Below are positions 1-13,571 of a stretch of 64,000 nt of DNA, in pieces. Origin of the DNA: Molossus alvarezi (lineage: Eukaryota; Chordata; Mammalia; Chiroptera; Molossidae); NCBI GenBank assembly GCA_037176705.1, contig CM073887.1:85818348-85882347 (forward strand), read 5' to 3'. Below the pieces are notes generated by a model. It saw nothing but the letters and a program-made list of their open reading frames with translations. It was not told the DNA's origin and made no database searches. A program made the position numbers and the translations under genes. How positions within the stretch are numbered: position 1 is the stretch's first letter; every line of letters starts with the position of its first letter.

Positions 1-3000
1 CTTATGTCACTTAGAATTATAATTTCCAGGACCCTCCATGTCATCTCAAAGGATAAGAGATCTTTCTTTCTTATACCTTCATAGTATTCCATTGTATATA
101 TGTACCACAGCTTTTTTATCCATTCGTTTACTGAAGGACACGTGGGCTATTTCCAGATATTAGGAATTGTAAATAGTGCTGCTATGAACATAGGGGTATA
201 TATATTCTTTCTGATTGGTGTTTCAGGCTTCTTAGGATATATTCCAAGAAGTGAGGTCACTGGGTCAAATGGTAGTTCTATTTTTAATTTTTTGAGGAAA
301 CACCATATTGTTTTCCATAGTGGCTGCACCAGTCTGCATTCCCACCAGCAGTGTACTAGAGTCCCCTTTTCTCTACACCCTCGACAGCACTTGTTGTTTG
401 ATGATTTGTTGATGGCAGCCATTCTGGCTGGTGTGAGTGATACCTCATTGTTGTTGTTTTAAATTTTTTATTCATTAATTTGTTTTTGTTACAGATGTTT
501 CTCATTTTTCCCCCATTGACACCCTCCTTCTCTTCCCCCACCACCCCATCCCCAGCTTTGTTGTCTATGTTCATTGGTCATGCATATATGCATGTAAGTT
601 CTGTGGCTTATCTCCGCATCTCTCTGATGATTAGTGATGTTGAGTATTTTTTCATATGTCTGTTGCCCATTTGTATGTCCTGTTTGGAAAGGTGTCTATT
701 TAGGTCCTTTGCCCATATTTTAATTGGATTTTTTGTCTTCCTTTTGAGTTGTATGAGTACTCTATATATTTTGCAAATTAACCCCTTATCTGATGTATCG
801 TTGGCAATTAAGCTCTCCCCTATATTGGGTTCTCTTTCCGTTTTGATGCTTGTTTCTTTGGTTGTGCAGAAGCTTTTTAGTTTGATGTAGTCCCATTTAT
901 TATTTTTTCCTTTGTTTCTCTTGCCTTAGGCATTGTATCAATGAAAATTCTGCTGCGTGTGATGTCTGAAATTTTGTTGCGTACATTTTCTTCTAGGATT
1001 TTTATGGATTCACGAGTCATGTTTAAGTCTTTTATCCACTTTGAGTTTATTCTTGTGCATGGTGTAAGTTGGTGGTCTAGCTTCATTTTTTTGCATGTAG
1101 CTGTCCAATTTTCCCAACGCCATTTATTAAAGAGGCTGTCTTTATTCTATTGTATGCTCTTGCCATCTTTGTCAAATATTAATTGAGCATAATGTCTTGT
1201 GTTAATTTCTGGGTTATCTGTTCTGTTCCTTTGATCTATCTGCCTGTTCTTGTGCCAGTACCAGGCTGTTTTGATTACAGTGGCTTTGTGGTATAACTTG
1301 ATATCCAGTATTGTGATCCCTCCAATTTTGTTCTTTTTTTTTCAAGATTGTTGTTGCTATTCGGGGTCTTTTTTGGTTCCATATAAATTTTTGGAATATT
1401 TGATCTAGTTCCATGGAATATGTCATTGGTATTTTAATGGGGATTGAACTGACTCTATAAATTGCTTTGGATAGTGTGAACATTATAATAATGTTAATTT
1501 TTCAAATCCATGAACAAGGTATATGCTTCCACTTTTTTATATCATCTATTTTTTTTTCTCAATATCCGGTAGTTTTCTGAGAACAGGTCCTTTACTTCTT
1601 TTGTTAAGTTTATTCCCAGGTATCTTAATTTTTTTGCTGCAATGGTAAATGGGATTTTTTTTTTTTTAGTTTCTCATTCTGTGAGTACATTATTGTTGTA
1701 TAAGAATGCCATTGATTTCTTGATGTTAATTTTGTATCCTGCTACTTTGCCAAGTTCATTTATTAACTGTAGTCGATTTTTGATGAAGTCTTAGGGTTTT
1801 CTGTGTTACAATGTGTCATCTGCAAATAATGACAGTTTCACTTCCTGCTTTCCAATTTGGATCCCTTTTATTTTTCCTTCTCGTCTGATTGCTGTGGCTA
1901 AGACTTTCAGTCCTATGTTAAATAAGAGTGGCAGGAGTGGGCAACCCTGTCTTTTTCATGGGCCCTCGAGGTGCTCCCTTCCTGTGTGTGGACTGTAACC
2001 TTTCTGTTGTAATTGAGTCTTGATTGCTATTGACATGTCAGTTGGAGCGATTTACTCAGGTTGATCAGCTGCAAGGACTGGCTGTGACCACTTACTACCT
2101 TGGAGATCAGCTGTGTAGGGGCCCACCACACAGAGCAAGACTTACTTCAGCAGGGTTCTGGTACCCACTGAGTCCACCATTTGAGTGTGTCACTTGTGAA
2201 GGTGGCTGGATGGTGGTACTTCAATGTGGTCTGAAGTTGTCCACTGGGTATGCTGGCTCTGGGGCAAGGTCAGCAACTGCCTGTGTTCTATCTGGGGCCA
2301 CCGGGCACAAGCTACAAAGTGATCTGCAGATCTGTGCTGGGCTTGGAGGTGCCCAGGCAAGGCCAAGCTGTGAACCAAGGCTGGCGGCTTCTAGTGCCAG
2401 TCCTGGGGCCATTTAGTGAGAAGTGTGGGGCGCTGAGACCGGATGGTCCTTGCTGGAGAGATTTTAGGAAACTCTGAAGCAGGATTTAAGACAGGCCAAT
2501 CCTATGGTAAAGCCACTGGAAACAGCGTAGGCCACCCGAAATTTGGGTGGGGCAGGGCCTCAGGTAATCACTAGGGTGGGACAAACAGTATAAGCCAGGT
2601 TGCTGGAGTCCCAGATATGGTGCCCTGTGGGGGAAGGACTCACCAAAGGAACAATGGCCTCTGCCATCATGTCTGTCCAGGAGAATGCTGCTTCTCCAGC
2701 TCTTGCCCTGATGCCAAACAAATCAGTTCTTTCTTGTATATCTCTGGTGCCTTTCAAGCTGCCTCCTCCACACTGGAGCCTGGAGGAGTGAGTCAAGTAA
2801 GTCCACGCGCGGGCCCTTTAAGAGGAGCTGCCTGGGGCTCCAGCAGCCTCAGCCTCGATTCCCACTGGTTTTTACAGCCAGAATTATGGGGGCTTTTCTT
2901 TCTGGTTCTGGAACTCTGAGCGGGTAGCCTGGTGTGGGATGGGGACCCCTTCTTCCCTCAGAAGGATCTTCTCAGCTGAGGTATCCCTCCTGATTTTTAC

Positions 3001-3217
3001 CCACCAAATGTGGGTGTGTGACCACCTGTTCCCTGCCTCCACCCCTTCTACTGGTCTTGCTGTGGCTTCTTTAATTTTGTAGTTGTAGGGCTTCCATTCA
3101 TCTTAATTTCAGGCAGTTCTGAATGATGGTTGTTCTGTAGTTTAGTTGTAATTTTGATGTGGTTGTCGGAGGAGACGATTAACGAGTTTACCTACGCTGC
3201 CATCTTGACTGGAAGTC
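1..3217 (-). mobile_element. L1-A: LINE-1, antisense, internally deleted, 3' end cut by window edge
   Basis: The element reads on the minus strand. Positions 1 to about 1957 hold the 3' part of L1 ORF2, from the region after the reverse-transcriptase core to the C-terminus, in broken frames. At about 1957-1962 the sequence jumps directly into an L1 5'UTR (about 1960-3217), which is GC-rich and clearly homologous to the one at about 20040-21319. ORF1, the endonuclease and most of the reverse transcriptase are missing. The 5' terminus, read on the minus strand, begins with CTTCCAGTCAAGATGGCAGC, matching the start of L1-C. The 3' end and left target duplication lie outside the window, so the insertion boundary cannot be proved here. 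It is inactive. Confidence 0.85.
147..422 (-). pseudogene. L1-A ORF2 C-terminal fragment
   Basis: This is a 91-codon open stretch matching the C-terminal end of mammalian L1 ORF2. It contains a Cys/His-rich stretch around [19 protein letters not shown], followed by the typical segment ending in [13 protein letters not shown]. The equivalent region recurs in L1-B (10028-10264) and L1-E (62702-62989), where the text is nearly the same. It is a remnant of a retrotransposon reading frame, not a host gene. Confidence 0.8.
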
Positions 3218-6200
3218 CTTCTTTACCTTTTTCATGGTCATCTGTATAGTTCCACTGGACAAGGACCATAAATTATTTTGTTGTTTTGAATTCCTCTCTT
3301 TCTTTAAACTGCACATTCAAACATTGTATGTTCTCTTTACTATACCTTCAGAATTCATCCTGAATCTGACCAGTTCTGTTGCTTTTAATACCACTGTGAC
3401 TGAGCCATCAGTTGCCTCTTGTCTGAATTGTTTGAGGAGTCTTTCCCCCACTGTAGTCTATCCTTAATACAGCCACCATCATGAACCATTTTAAATAGAT
3501 CTAAGCATGATCATTGCAGTATTTGTAACAGCCAGACATATATAGTAAACATTTAAAACATGAATACAAAGGATATGCACATCTTCAATGTAGTAGTCAC
3601 CTCTGAGCAATAAGAGCAGGGACTTGGTTTGGGAAGGTGTGTAGGTTCACAGCTGAATAAAAAATTGTTATATTTTTAAAAAATGATCTATAGCAAATAA
3701 GTGTTAACATTTATTAAATACTGGGAGTGGATGAGTAGGTATTCTATTATTCTGTATATTTCTGAAGGTTTGAAATATTTCCCAATACAGAATAAGAAGT
3801 AATAAATGAAAACATATTCCATTTTGTTATTCTATATCAGTCGGTACTAGGTTCTTAATGTGTTGTTTTTCTTACAGTCTCTAATTTTAGCTCATCTTGT
3901 GTGATTAAGACATTTTTTGTTCAACATTGATTTCTATACTTAAAATGTAAAGAAAATCAAACCTGAGAATGACATTTATAAACTAGAGCACATCCAAGTA
4001 AAATGAAAACAATGAAGAAAGATAGGGAACCTACTTCATACCAGGAGTGGTTATGGTAACTGAGCGTGTACAGAGAGGCCATGAGAATATTTGCCATATA
4101 TTTGAAATGTGAATAGGTGCTTAGGAAGCAGAATCAGGGGTCATGGTTTGAAGTAATGGTAAAGAACCTCTTGGACCTTTTATAGAAATGTTTCTGAGAG
4201 TTACCTCTGTCCAGTAGAGGCCTGGATTGCTTCAGAATGGTGATCACTCGCTCAATTAGCGATTGAAATGCATAAAAAGGATATAAAATATTTATAAGAG
4301 ATGTTGATGAACGATTTCTTCTCTGGATAGAATTTGGAACAAACTGACCCCTAATTTCTTGTTCAGATATGCTCTTGTTTATATGTCTTTCTTAAACTGT
4401 GATGCATGGATGTAATATTCCTGATGTGGTGTAGGATATGCAGAGCGCATTGGGTTTCCTGGTTTATGCCAGGTTATATTCAGCTCTTTAGATATATGAC
4501 CTCCTAGCATAACCTCTAATAAATCAGCCCAAGATTACATTAGCTTTCTGAGCTTCTGTACTTTCTTGTATGAAAGAGGCTAAAGAATGTTGGTTGGAGA
4601 AAAGGTCAAGTGTGTTCTTTCAGCTCTCCCTAGTCATGTATTTGTATTAGGGATCTTGTAGTTAAGAAACAGGCTATGTGAAAAAAGAACTTTGTTGGTA
4701 TAAGATTTATTGCTCCCTTTAAGGGGGAAAAACACTAATATAATTTATTGGATATTACTTAATGCCATTCAGAATAGAAGTAGAAGAGAATATTTGAATT
4801 ATCCAAGGGTCCTAAATACAAAACAACAACATATTTTGCTGATGTGGGTGAAAATGGGAAAGAAGACTTAAAATCTACAATAAGTAAACTCCTTAATAAT
4901 TATGAAAGATACTTACGATTGTTTTGTATACAGGTGTATTTCCAGCATTTAGCCCATTAGCTTACACATGGTTTGCACTCAGTAAATATTGTTGAATAAA
5001 TTAACTGTATTTATTTGACCTTTAATTGAATCTGGAAAATGAGTTTCAGCATATTTTCCATGTCTCTGAGTACCAGGGCCATGGTCCTTGAGTAGTTTGC
5101 TCCACTAATCTTGTTTCCATGGTAAAATGAATTTGCATCTACTCTCCAGGGGTACGTAGGAGGTTGGCAACATCTCTGTTAATTGTGAGGTCACCCGAAA
5201 GACCTGGCAGTGATGAGTCCTTCCCCAAATTGCAGCTGTGCAGCTTCCTCAGTGGTCTCATTCAGTTCCACTTCAAGCACATAACTGGGCTGGAATTGCA
5301 TGAGATAAGTGCCAGTACTCATTACCATGGTGAATGGCTCTGAAAAATCAGCAAGCAACTAACCCTTTAACAAGTAGATGTACGACTGAGTATGCACCAG
5401 CTCATTAAGTGCTAGGAGGGGTGGCAAGTTGGAAGTCCCCTACAAAAATTTTATATATCTCTCAAGCAAAATTAGTCAATAAGTTTAAATTCTTCTCATA
5501 TCTCCATAAAATGAAAGAAATGTAGGTAGCGTTGTTATGACTTTTGAGAACAGTTAGGGCAGTCAGTGTTCTTTTGCTCAGTTTTTGCTTAACAGATCCA
5601 TGAATGCATGTGTTTGTTCATCTTGCATAGGACTGCTAAAGTTTTAACCTGAGAAATATGGGTTGGACCAGGCAATAGCTTTTTCAGAGGGAAATGAATG
5701 AGAGCTTTTCTTTTCCTTTTTTTTTTTTTTTTTTAAGCCATTCCTAGAAAGAATCAATTCTGAGTTTAAACAATTGACTATATAAGCACCTACTTTTCAT
5801 TTAACCTCACGAGCCCTTCCTCCCTTTGCTGATTCCTTCTCCAATTCTCAATGTTAGGGTCCTCAGGGTTTGGTCTTAGACCCTTTTCTGTTCTTTCTCT
5901 ACACTTTCTTTCTGGGTAATACCACTCACCCTGTGGCCAGAAAAATTATGTTGGCAGCTCCCAAATGTAAGTCTCTAGCTCAAAACCCTCCACTATGCTC
6001 CATACCCCAACTATCTGCTTGATTTCTCCACTTGGATGTTTCACCTAATATAAAAACTAGTACGTTCCCATCAGAAACTTTGATTCTCTGTCCCTAAAAT
6101 CTGTTTCATCCTCAGTGTCTGGCATTTATATCTCTATCACAGACATCTATCTCCCCTTCTTGAGCACTTAAACTATAAACTCTGGAGTCATCCTTAATTC

Positions 6201-7030
6201 TTATGCTATTGTCCCTCCATGTCCCAACATCTTAACCATTAACAGATTTGGGTGGTTGCCCTCTAGTGTGTATGATAATCCAAAATTAATTTCAAATGTA
6301 CTTAACTTTTTTACACATCCTCAGTTTAGCCACCATGTGTTGCTTCCCTGGTCTAGCCATGATGATCTTGTTCTTGAACTATTACAACTAACTGCAAACT
6401 GGTCTCCCTGATTCTATTCTCATCACCCTATAATTTGTTTTCCAAAAAGAACAAGAATGACTTTCTTCAAATTTTTAACTAATTATGCCATCCACTGACA
6501 GTTGCTTCCTATTACATTTCAAATAAAATCCAAATGTCTTAATGCTCTTCAGCACTCTACATGAATCATGCCTTGTCCACCCCTCTGTTCTATTTTTGCT
6601 CCTATAATTATTTGTCCATGATTCTTGCCATTGCCTCAGTCTCCATGTCAGTTCTTTAACTGTGTCCTGACTCATCTATAGGTCTTTCTCACTGACTTTA
6701 TACTGTTGCCACTTTAATTATTTGCAATTGCCTCGTAAGTCTTGTATCCCCCCATTAAAGTATAATCTAAATCATATATGTCCATTGTTTGAAAAGTCAG
6801 TACTTACTACAGAAATTATAATGGAAAAATGGACACTCCTGTTCCCTCTTCCCCACCCTTGATTTCTACCTGCTGGGAGCAATAGCATTTCTTTTGGTAC
6901 TTGCCTGGTCTCCGTATCACTAAGTAATACAATTATATTATTTATTCTTTGTTTTTCATTTTTAAAATGTTTTACTGTGACATAAACATGGAACAGAAAC
7001 ATACATTGTTATAAGTAAATTCATAATTTA
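3218..7030. other. Intronic sequence, mostly non-repetitive
   Basis: No exon, RNA gene or intact mobile element is recognised. The stretch is AT-rich with scattered stops in all frames. A T run lies at about 5718-5736. About 4955-5020 resembles the 3' end of an old L2/MIR-type repeat (a CAGTAAATATTGTTGAATAAA-like ending). Its position left of exon 25436-25598 on the same strand implies it is either ADAMTS19 intron or 5' flank. I infer intron, because the GC-rich prodomain and signal exons expected upstream are not present anywhere to the left. Confidence 0.5.
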
Positions 7031-7248
7031 TTTTTTTTAATTTTTTTTCTTCATTGATCCTTAGAGAGAGGAAGGGAAACGGAGAGAGAGATAGAAACAT
7101 CAAGAGAGAGCATTGATTGGCCACTTCCTGCATGCCCCCCACTGGGGATTTGGCCCACAACCTGGGCATGTGCCCTCACTGGGAATCGAACCAGTGACCT
7201 CTTGGTGCATGGGTCAACACTCAACCACTGAGCCACACCGGCTGGGCT
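7031..7248 (-). mobile_element. VES-type tRNA-derived SINE, antisense
   Basis: Read on the minus strand it starts with a tRNA-like head containing a GGCTCAGTGGTTGAG A box and a GGTTCGATTCCCAG B box. It continues through a GCATGCAGGAAGTGG segment and a CT-rich tract, and ends in an A-rich tail (T-rich on the plus strand at 7031-7052). The layout is that of the bat VES family. It is well preserved over about 215 bp. Confidence 0.88.
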
Positions 7249-8842
7249 AATTTCTTAAGGATATTTGTCAAATACTTGCCCCGCCCCCCATCTTTTCCCC
7301 TCATATATAAGGTTCACGAAGACAAAGATTAAATCTGTTTTCATCTTTGAATTCTGAGTATGTTGCATACTGCCATCTGGTAGAGACTCAGTGGGTACAT
7401 TTGTAGTGACCATTAAATAATCAAGAAGATACAGTGGAACATAGCTTTTGAAGACACTGGTTGATAAACTTAGAAGTAGATATAACAATGGATTTGCGCA
7501 CTATCAACTGACTTTTTTCATATTTAAAGACTCCATAGACATCCCAAGGGATTAATTAAAAAATCATTGTAAGCAAGAAGAAATTACAGTAAAGTGAATG
7601 GATAAGAAAGTATAGGAAAATCATAGCTTTTCTTGATGTGGGCAAAAATTAGACTATATAAAATGAGAAATGAGATAACCATTATAATAACAAAAATCAA
7701 TTATTTGGAAAAGTAAATGTTAGGAAGGATCATTCATTTTCCATTTTACCATTTCTTTTTACCACTTCCTTTTCATGTCTTCAACATAGAACAGCTTCTC
7801 TTTATTATCATACTTGTGATGTTTATCTGTAATGCAATTAAAAAACATTTTTAAAATGTCTGTAAATCTATATCTCTGTCATATGTTGGAGAAAAGTTAG
7901 AGGGCAATCGTTTTAAAGAAAATGGGAGAGAAGGCATATATTTTTATTTGTAAGAGTAAAATCTAGTCCTGTGTAATTATTAGATAAAGTAGGACTGTGT
8001 TGAAAGACCGTAAACACAGAAGGCCATCAGATGCATTCCATAATAAAATCTGTAACCAGTACCCAAGAAAGATCAATGGTCAAAAACCAAAGGAGAATTT
8101 CATCAGGATTTATTCTGAGTGTGAATAAAATAAGTGACACTGTTGTGCAATGCCCTTGGGTTCCGTTCTTATAACCCTTTTCCATGTATCACTCTGTTTC
8201 AACTGTACTAGCCTAGCTTTTCCTTAAACATGCTAAGATTGTTCTTGTCTCAAGGTCTTTGTTTCTCTGCCTGGACTGTTCTCTACCTTCCAATTGGCCT
8301 GGCCATCTTTCAAACTCTAGGTTTCTGCTCAGATGTCACCTCGCCCAAAAGGCATCCACCCATCGCTCTCTAACTCCTTCATGGTATTTGGCACTTGATT
8401 TCATATTATACATATATAACTTTTCATTGAGTAAATAGTACTTGAGGGATGTCTTGAAAAGAAACAAGTGGTGTATCTTTTTTTCTTTTTTGGTCTTCCT
8501 CCTTTGTTGTTCACTCTTAGGTTGTGAAAAGTCCTTTGGGAAATTTAGTCACAAAATGTCTCTGGTAATTAAAAGATTTGTTTTATAATATCAGATAATC
8601 CAAATTCACATAAAGTTAACATTTCTCTGCCGCTCGCCCTGTGCATCCAGGCCTTCTTAGAGCCAATCACACACAATGAAGAAGGAGGAATAGAGTCCTC
8701 ATTACTTCCCCACCTAGAGCTGTCATTCCTGCTGCTCGGTGCTGGGCTTCCTCCCGCTCCTCAGGACTGAGCAGTTAGAGAGGTGAGAAGCAGGATCATG
8801 CTTAGGTGACTCACAGTGTCACAGAATGGTATTGCTGAGAAC
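7249..8842. other. Intronic sequence with an L2-like remnant
   Basis: There is no gene here. Positions about 8160-8400 read like a decayed L2 fragment, with CTGCCTGGACTGTTCT followed by GCTCAGATGTCACCTC and an AAAAGGCATCC stretch, a pattern common to old mammalian L2 3' regions. The orientation is not certain. The rest is AT-rich intron. Confidence 0.45.
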
Positions 8843-9086
8843 TTTTTTTTTTTTTAAATTCTCACCTGTGGATAGGTTTTACTGATCTTTTAAGAGAGAG
8901 GAGAAGAGAAAAAGAGAGAGAGAGAGTGTGAGAGAGAGGGAGGAGAGAGAAACATCAATCGGCTGCCTCCTGAACACTCCCTGACTGGGGATCAAACCTG
9001 CAACCTAGGTATGTGCCCTGACTGGGAATCAAACCCTCAATCTTGATGCGTGGGTGATGCTCCAACCAACTGCCACACCAGCCAGG
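8843..9086 (-). mobile_element. VES-type SINE, antisense
   Basis: A T run (8843-8855) marks the antisense A tail. It is followed by a purine-rich GAGAGAGA tract and then, on the minus strand, a diverged tRNA-like head ending in CCTGGCTGGTGTGGCAG. The head is more mutated than in the 54.8-kb copy, so it is probably an older subfamily. Confidence 0.82.
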
Positions 9087-10027
9087 ATGAACACTATTTT
9101 TGTTCACTGCTTAAAATGAACACTCATTCTCCTGGGCCACATTTGTGTATTCTTGGGAGGCTCTCCTCTTCAGAGATAGATGCCTGTCAGTCCCTGGGGT
9201 CCTAAGCTTGTCCTTTGAAGAGGGTTAATCCATTTTCTTCGGATGGTCACTTTCACCTGCTACTGTGGCCTGTAGGCTATATTTTAACCTCATTCTATAT
9301 TGTGAAATAGAACACAGACATAAATAAGTATGTAAACCATCAATATAAAGCTTATTAACCAGTGGTTATGGAGCACTTGTGTACTTTTTTTTTTGTTTTC
9401 AATTTTTATGCCTTTTATTTTATTTCTTTTACTTTTTGTTTATTATTATTATCTCCTTTCTTTTTTTAAATGTATTTATTTATTTTTGTTACAGATGTTT
9501 CTCCTTTTTTTTCCCATTGACACCCTCCTCCCCATTCACCCCACCCAGTCTCCAGCTTTGTTGTCCATGTCTATTGGTTATGAGTACATGCATATAAGGT
9601 CTGTGGTTTATCTCTTCCCTCCCCTCACCGCCTCTTCTGAGGGTTGTCAGTCTGTATCCTACATCCACATCTCTGGGTCTACCCTGTTCCTCAGACTGTT
9701 ATGTTCATTATATTCCACAAATAAGTGAGATCATGTGATATTTCTCTTTCTCTCCTTGGCTTGCATTGCTTAGGATAATATTTTCCAGGTCCCTCTATGT
9801 CATCTCAAAGGATAAGAGATCTTTCTTTCTTACAGCTGCATAGTACTCCATTCTGTATATGTACCACAGCTTTTTTATCCATTCGTCTACTAATGGACAC
9901 TATCAGTAGCTATTGTAAATAGTGCTGCTACAAACATGGGGGTACGTATATTCTTTCTGATTGGTGTTTCAGGCTTCTTAGGGCATATTCCTAGAAGTGG
10001 GATCACTGGGTCAAATGGCAATTCAAT

Positions 10028-13000
10028 TTATAATTTTTTGAAGTAACACCATATTGTATTCCAGAGTTGCTGCACCAGTCTGCATTCCCACCAGCAGGGC
10101 ACTAGAGTTCCCTTTTCTCCACACCCTCGCCAACACTTGTTGTTTGACGATTTGTTGATGGCGGCCATTCTGACAGGTGTGAGGTGATACCTCATTGTTG
10201 TTTTAATTTGTATCTCTCTGATAATTAGTGCTGTTAAGCATTTTGTCATATGTCTCTTAGCCATTTGTCCTGTTTGGAGAGGTGTCTATTAAATTCCTCT
10301 GCCCATTTTTTAATTGGGTTCTTTGTCTTCCTTTTGTTGAGTTGTATGAGCACTCTATATATATTGGAAATTAACCCTTTCTCTGATGTAGCATTGGCAA
10401 GTATGCTCTCCCATACAGTGGGTTCCCTTTCCGTTTTGATGGTTGTTTTTGTTGTTGTTGTTATTTTTTGCTCTGAAGAAGCTTTTTAGTTTGATGTTGT
10501 CCCATGTGTTCATTTTTTCCTTTGTTTTTGTTGCCTTAGGTGATGTATCAGTGAAAATTCTGCTGTGTATGATGTCCATAATTTTGTTGCCTACATTTTC
10601 TTCTAGGATTTTTATGGATTCATGAGTCACATTTGAGTCTTTTATTCATTTTGAGTTTATTCTTGTGTATGGTGTAAGTTGATGGTCTAGTTTCATTTTT
10701 TTGCATGTAGCTGTCCAATTTTCCCAACACTATTTATTAAAGAGACTGCCTTTACTCTTTGTATGTTCTTGCCACCTTTGTCAAATATTAATTTAGCATA
10801 ATGTTTTGGGTCAATTTCCAGGTTCTCTGTTCTGTTCCACAGGTCTAAATGCCTGTTTCTGTGCCAGTACCAGGCTGTTTTGATTACAGTAGCTTTGTAG
10901 TATAACCTGATATCTGATATTGTGATCCCAGCTACTTTGTCCTTGTTTTTCAAGATGGCTATCACTATTTGGGGTCTTTTTTGGTTGTATATGAACTTTT
11001 GAAGTATTTGTTCTAGTTCTGTGAAATATGTTGCTATTTGATGGCGATTACATTGAATCTATAGATTGCTTTGGGTAGTATGGACATTTTAATGATGTTT
11101 ATTCTTCCAATCCATGAACAAGGTATGTGCTACCACATTTTTATATCTCCCTGTTTCTTTTCTCAATGTCCTGATGTTTTCTGCAAATAGGTCCTTTACT
11201 TCTTTGGTTAAGGCTATTCCTAGGTATCTTAATATTTTTGCCACAATGGTACATGGGATTTCTTTTAGTTTCTCTATCTGTGAATTCATCATTGGTGTAT
11301 AAGAATGCTGTCGATTTCTTGATGTTAATTTTGTATCCTGCTACTTTGCCAAATTCATTTATTAAGTCTAGTAGATTTTTGATGGAGTCTTTAGGGTTTT
11401 CTATGTATAATATCATGTCATTTGCAAATAATGACAGTTTCACTTTCTCCTTTCCCATTTGGATCCCTGTTATATTTTCTTCATGTCTGATTGCTGTGGC
11501 TAAGACTTCCAGTACTATGTTAAATAAGAGTGCCAAAAGTGGGCATCCTTGTCTTGTTCCTCTTTTTAAGGGAAATGCTTTTAGTTTCTGCCCATTGAGT
11601 ATGATGTTGGCTGTAGGTCTTTCATATATGGTCTTTATTATGTCAAGATATGATGCCTCTATTCCAAGATTGCTGAATATTTTTATAAAAAATTGGATGC
11701 TGGATTTTGTTGAATGCTTTTTCAGAGTCTATTGATATGATCATGTGGTTTTTATTCTTCATTTCACTTATGTTGTGTATCACATTTATTAATTTGTGAA
11801 TGTTGTGCCAGTCTTGCATCCCTGGGATGAATCCCATTTGGTCATGGTGAATAATTATTTTGACGTATTGCTGGATTTGATTTGCTAGTATATTGTTCAA
11901 GATTTTGGCATCTATGTTCATTAGGCATATTGGCCTGTAAGTTTTCTTTCTTTGTAGTGTCGTTTTCTGGTTTAGGAATTAGAATTATGCTGGCCTCATA
12001 AAACGAGTTTGGAAGTCTTCCTTCATGAATTTTTTGAAATAGTTTGAGGAGAATGGGTGTTAGTTCTTCTTTGAATGTTTGGTAAAACTTCCCCATGAAG
12101 CCATCTGGGCCTGGTCTTTTGTTTGCTGGGAAAGTCTTGAATACATATTGAATTTCCTTAGTTTTTATTGGTCTGTTCAAGTTTTCTATCTCTTCCCCGT
12201 TCAGTTTTGGGAGACTTTGTGTTCCTAGAAATTGGTCCATTTCACTTAGATTGTCAAATTTGTTGCCGTATAATTGTTCATAGTATTTGTTAATGATCCT
12301 ATGCATTTCTGTGGTGTGAGTTGTTACTTCTCGTTTTTCATTTCTGATTGGTGAGTGTAGCTAAAGGTCCATCAATATTGTTTATCTTTTCCAAAAAACC
12401 TCTCTTTGTTTCATTGATTCTTTAAAGAGTTTTTTGGTCTGTATGTCCTTTATTTCTGCTCTGATCTTTATTATTTCCTTCCTTCTACTTGCTCTGGGGT
12501 TTTCTTTTTGTTTGCTTCCTAGTTCTTTAAGTTGTGAGGTTAGATAGTGTATTAGAAATTTTTCTTGCTTCTTTAGGTAGGCCTTTAGTGCTATGAACTT
12601 TTCTCTCAGAACTGCTTTCACTGCATCCCATAGATTTTGTGTTGTTGTGTGTTCATTTTCATTAGTTTCTAGGAAGTTTTTAATTTCTTCCTTGATCTCC
12701 ATGGTAACCCATTCATTGTTCAATAACATGCTATTTAGCCTCCACGTTTTCAAATGTCTTTGCATGTTCTTGTTGCAATTGATTTCTAGTTTCATGCCAT
12801 TGTGATCTGAGAAGATGCTTGATATGATTTCAGTCTTCTTGAACTTGTAGAGATTTAGTTTGTGTCCTATCATGTGGTCTATCTTTGAGAATGTCCCATG
12901 TGCACTTGAGAAGAATATGAACTCTGCAGTTTTGGGGTGTAATTCTCTGTAGATATCTATAACTGCATTTGATCTAGTGTTTGTTAGAGTGTGTGTTTCC

Positions 13001-13490
13001 TTGTTCATTTTTGTTCTAGATGATCTATGCAGTGATGTCAGCAGGGTGTTGAAGTCTCCTGCTATGATTGTATTGCTGTTGATTTCTCCTTTGAAGTCCT
13101 CCGAAAGATTTTTAATATATTTTGGTGCTCCTATATTGGTCAAGGTTATATCTTCCTATTAGATAGATGCTTTCAATATTATGTAGTGGCCTTCTTTGTC
13201 TTAATTTATGGCCTTCATTTTGAATTGAAATGTACTTTCTCAGATATGAGTATTGCTACACCAGCTTTTTATTTCTTTTCATTTGCTTTAAAGATTTTTT
13301 TTCTATTCCTTCACTTTCAAAGACTCACCTGTGTGAGTCTTTTGTTGTGAGGCAGGTCTCTTGTAAACAGTATATGTATATGTCATACTTTCTTATCCTG
13401 TCATCTACTCTGTGTCTTTTTCTTGGATCATTCAGTCCATTTACATTTAAGGTGATTATTGATATGTACTTATTTATTGCCATTTTTGTT
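10028..13490 (-). pseudogene. L1-B ORF2 (endonuclease - reverse transcriptase), disrupted
   Basis: The recognisable order on the minus strand is endonuclease (12382-13143, with [12 protein letters not shown] and [11 protein letters not shown] motifs), a linker, reverse transcriptase (11842-12306 with [13 protein letters not shown]; 11643-11921 with MGFIPGMQ; 11141-11536 with [10 protein letters not shown], where the usual core is FADD), and the C-terminal domain (10028-10264, [18 protein letters not shown]). Every segment is in a different frame from the next, so at least six frame breaks or stops separate them. It is a dead copy. Confidence 0.85.
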
Positions 13491-13571
13491 TAGTTTGGTT
13501 ATATTGTTTTTTCTATTTCTTCTATTAATGACAACAGTCCTTTTAACATTTCTTGCAGTGTTGTTTTGGTG

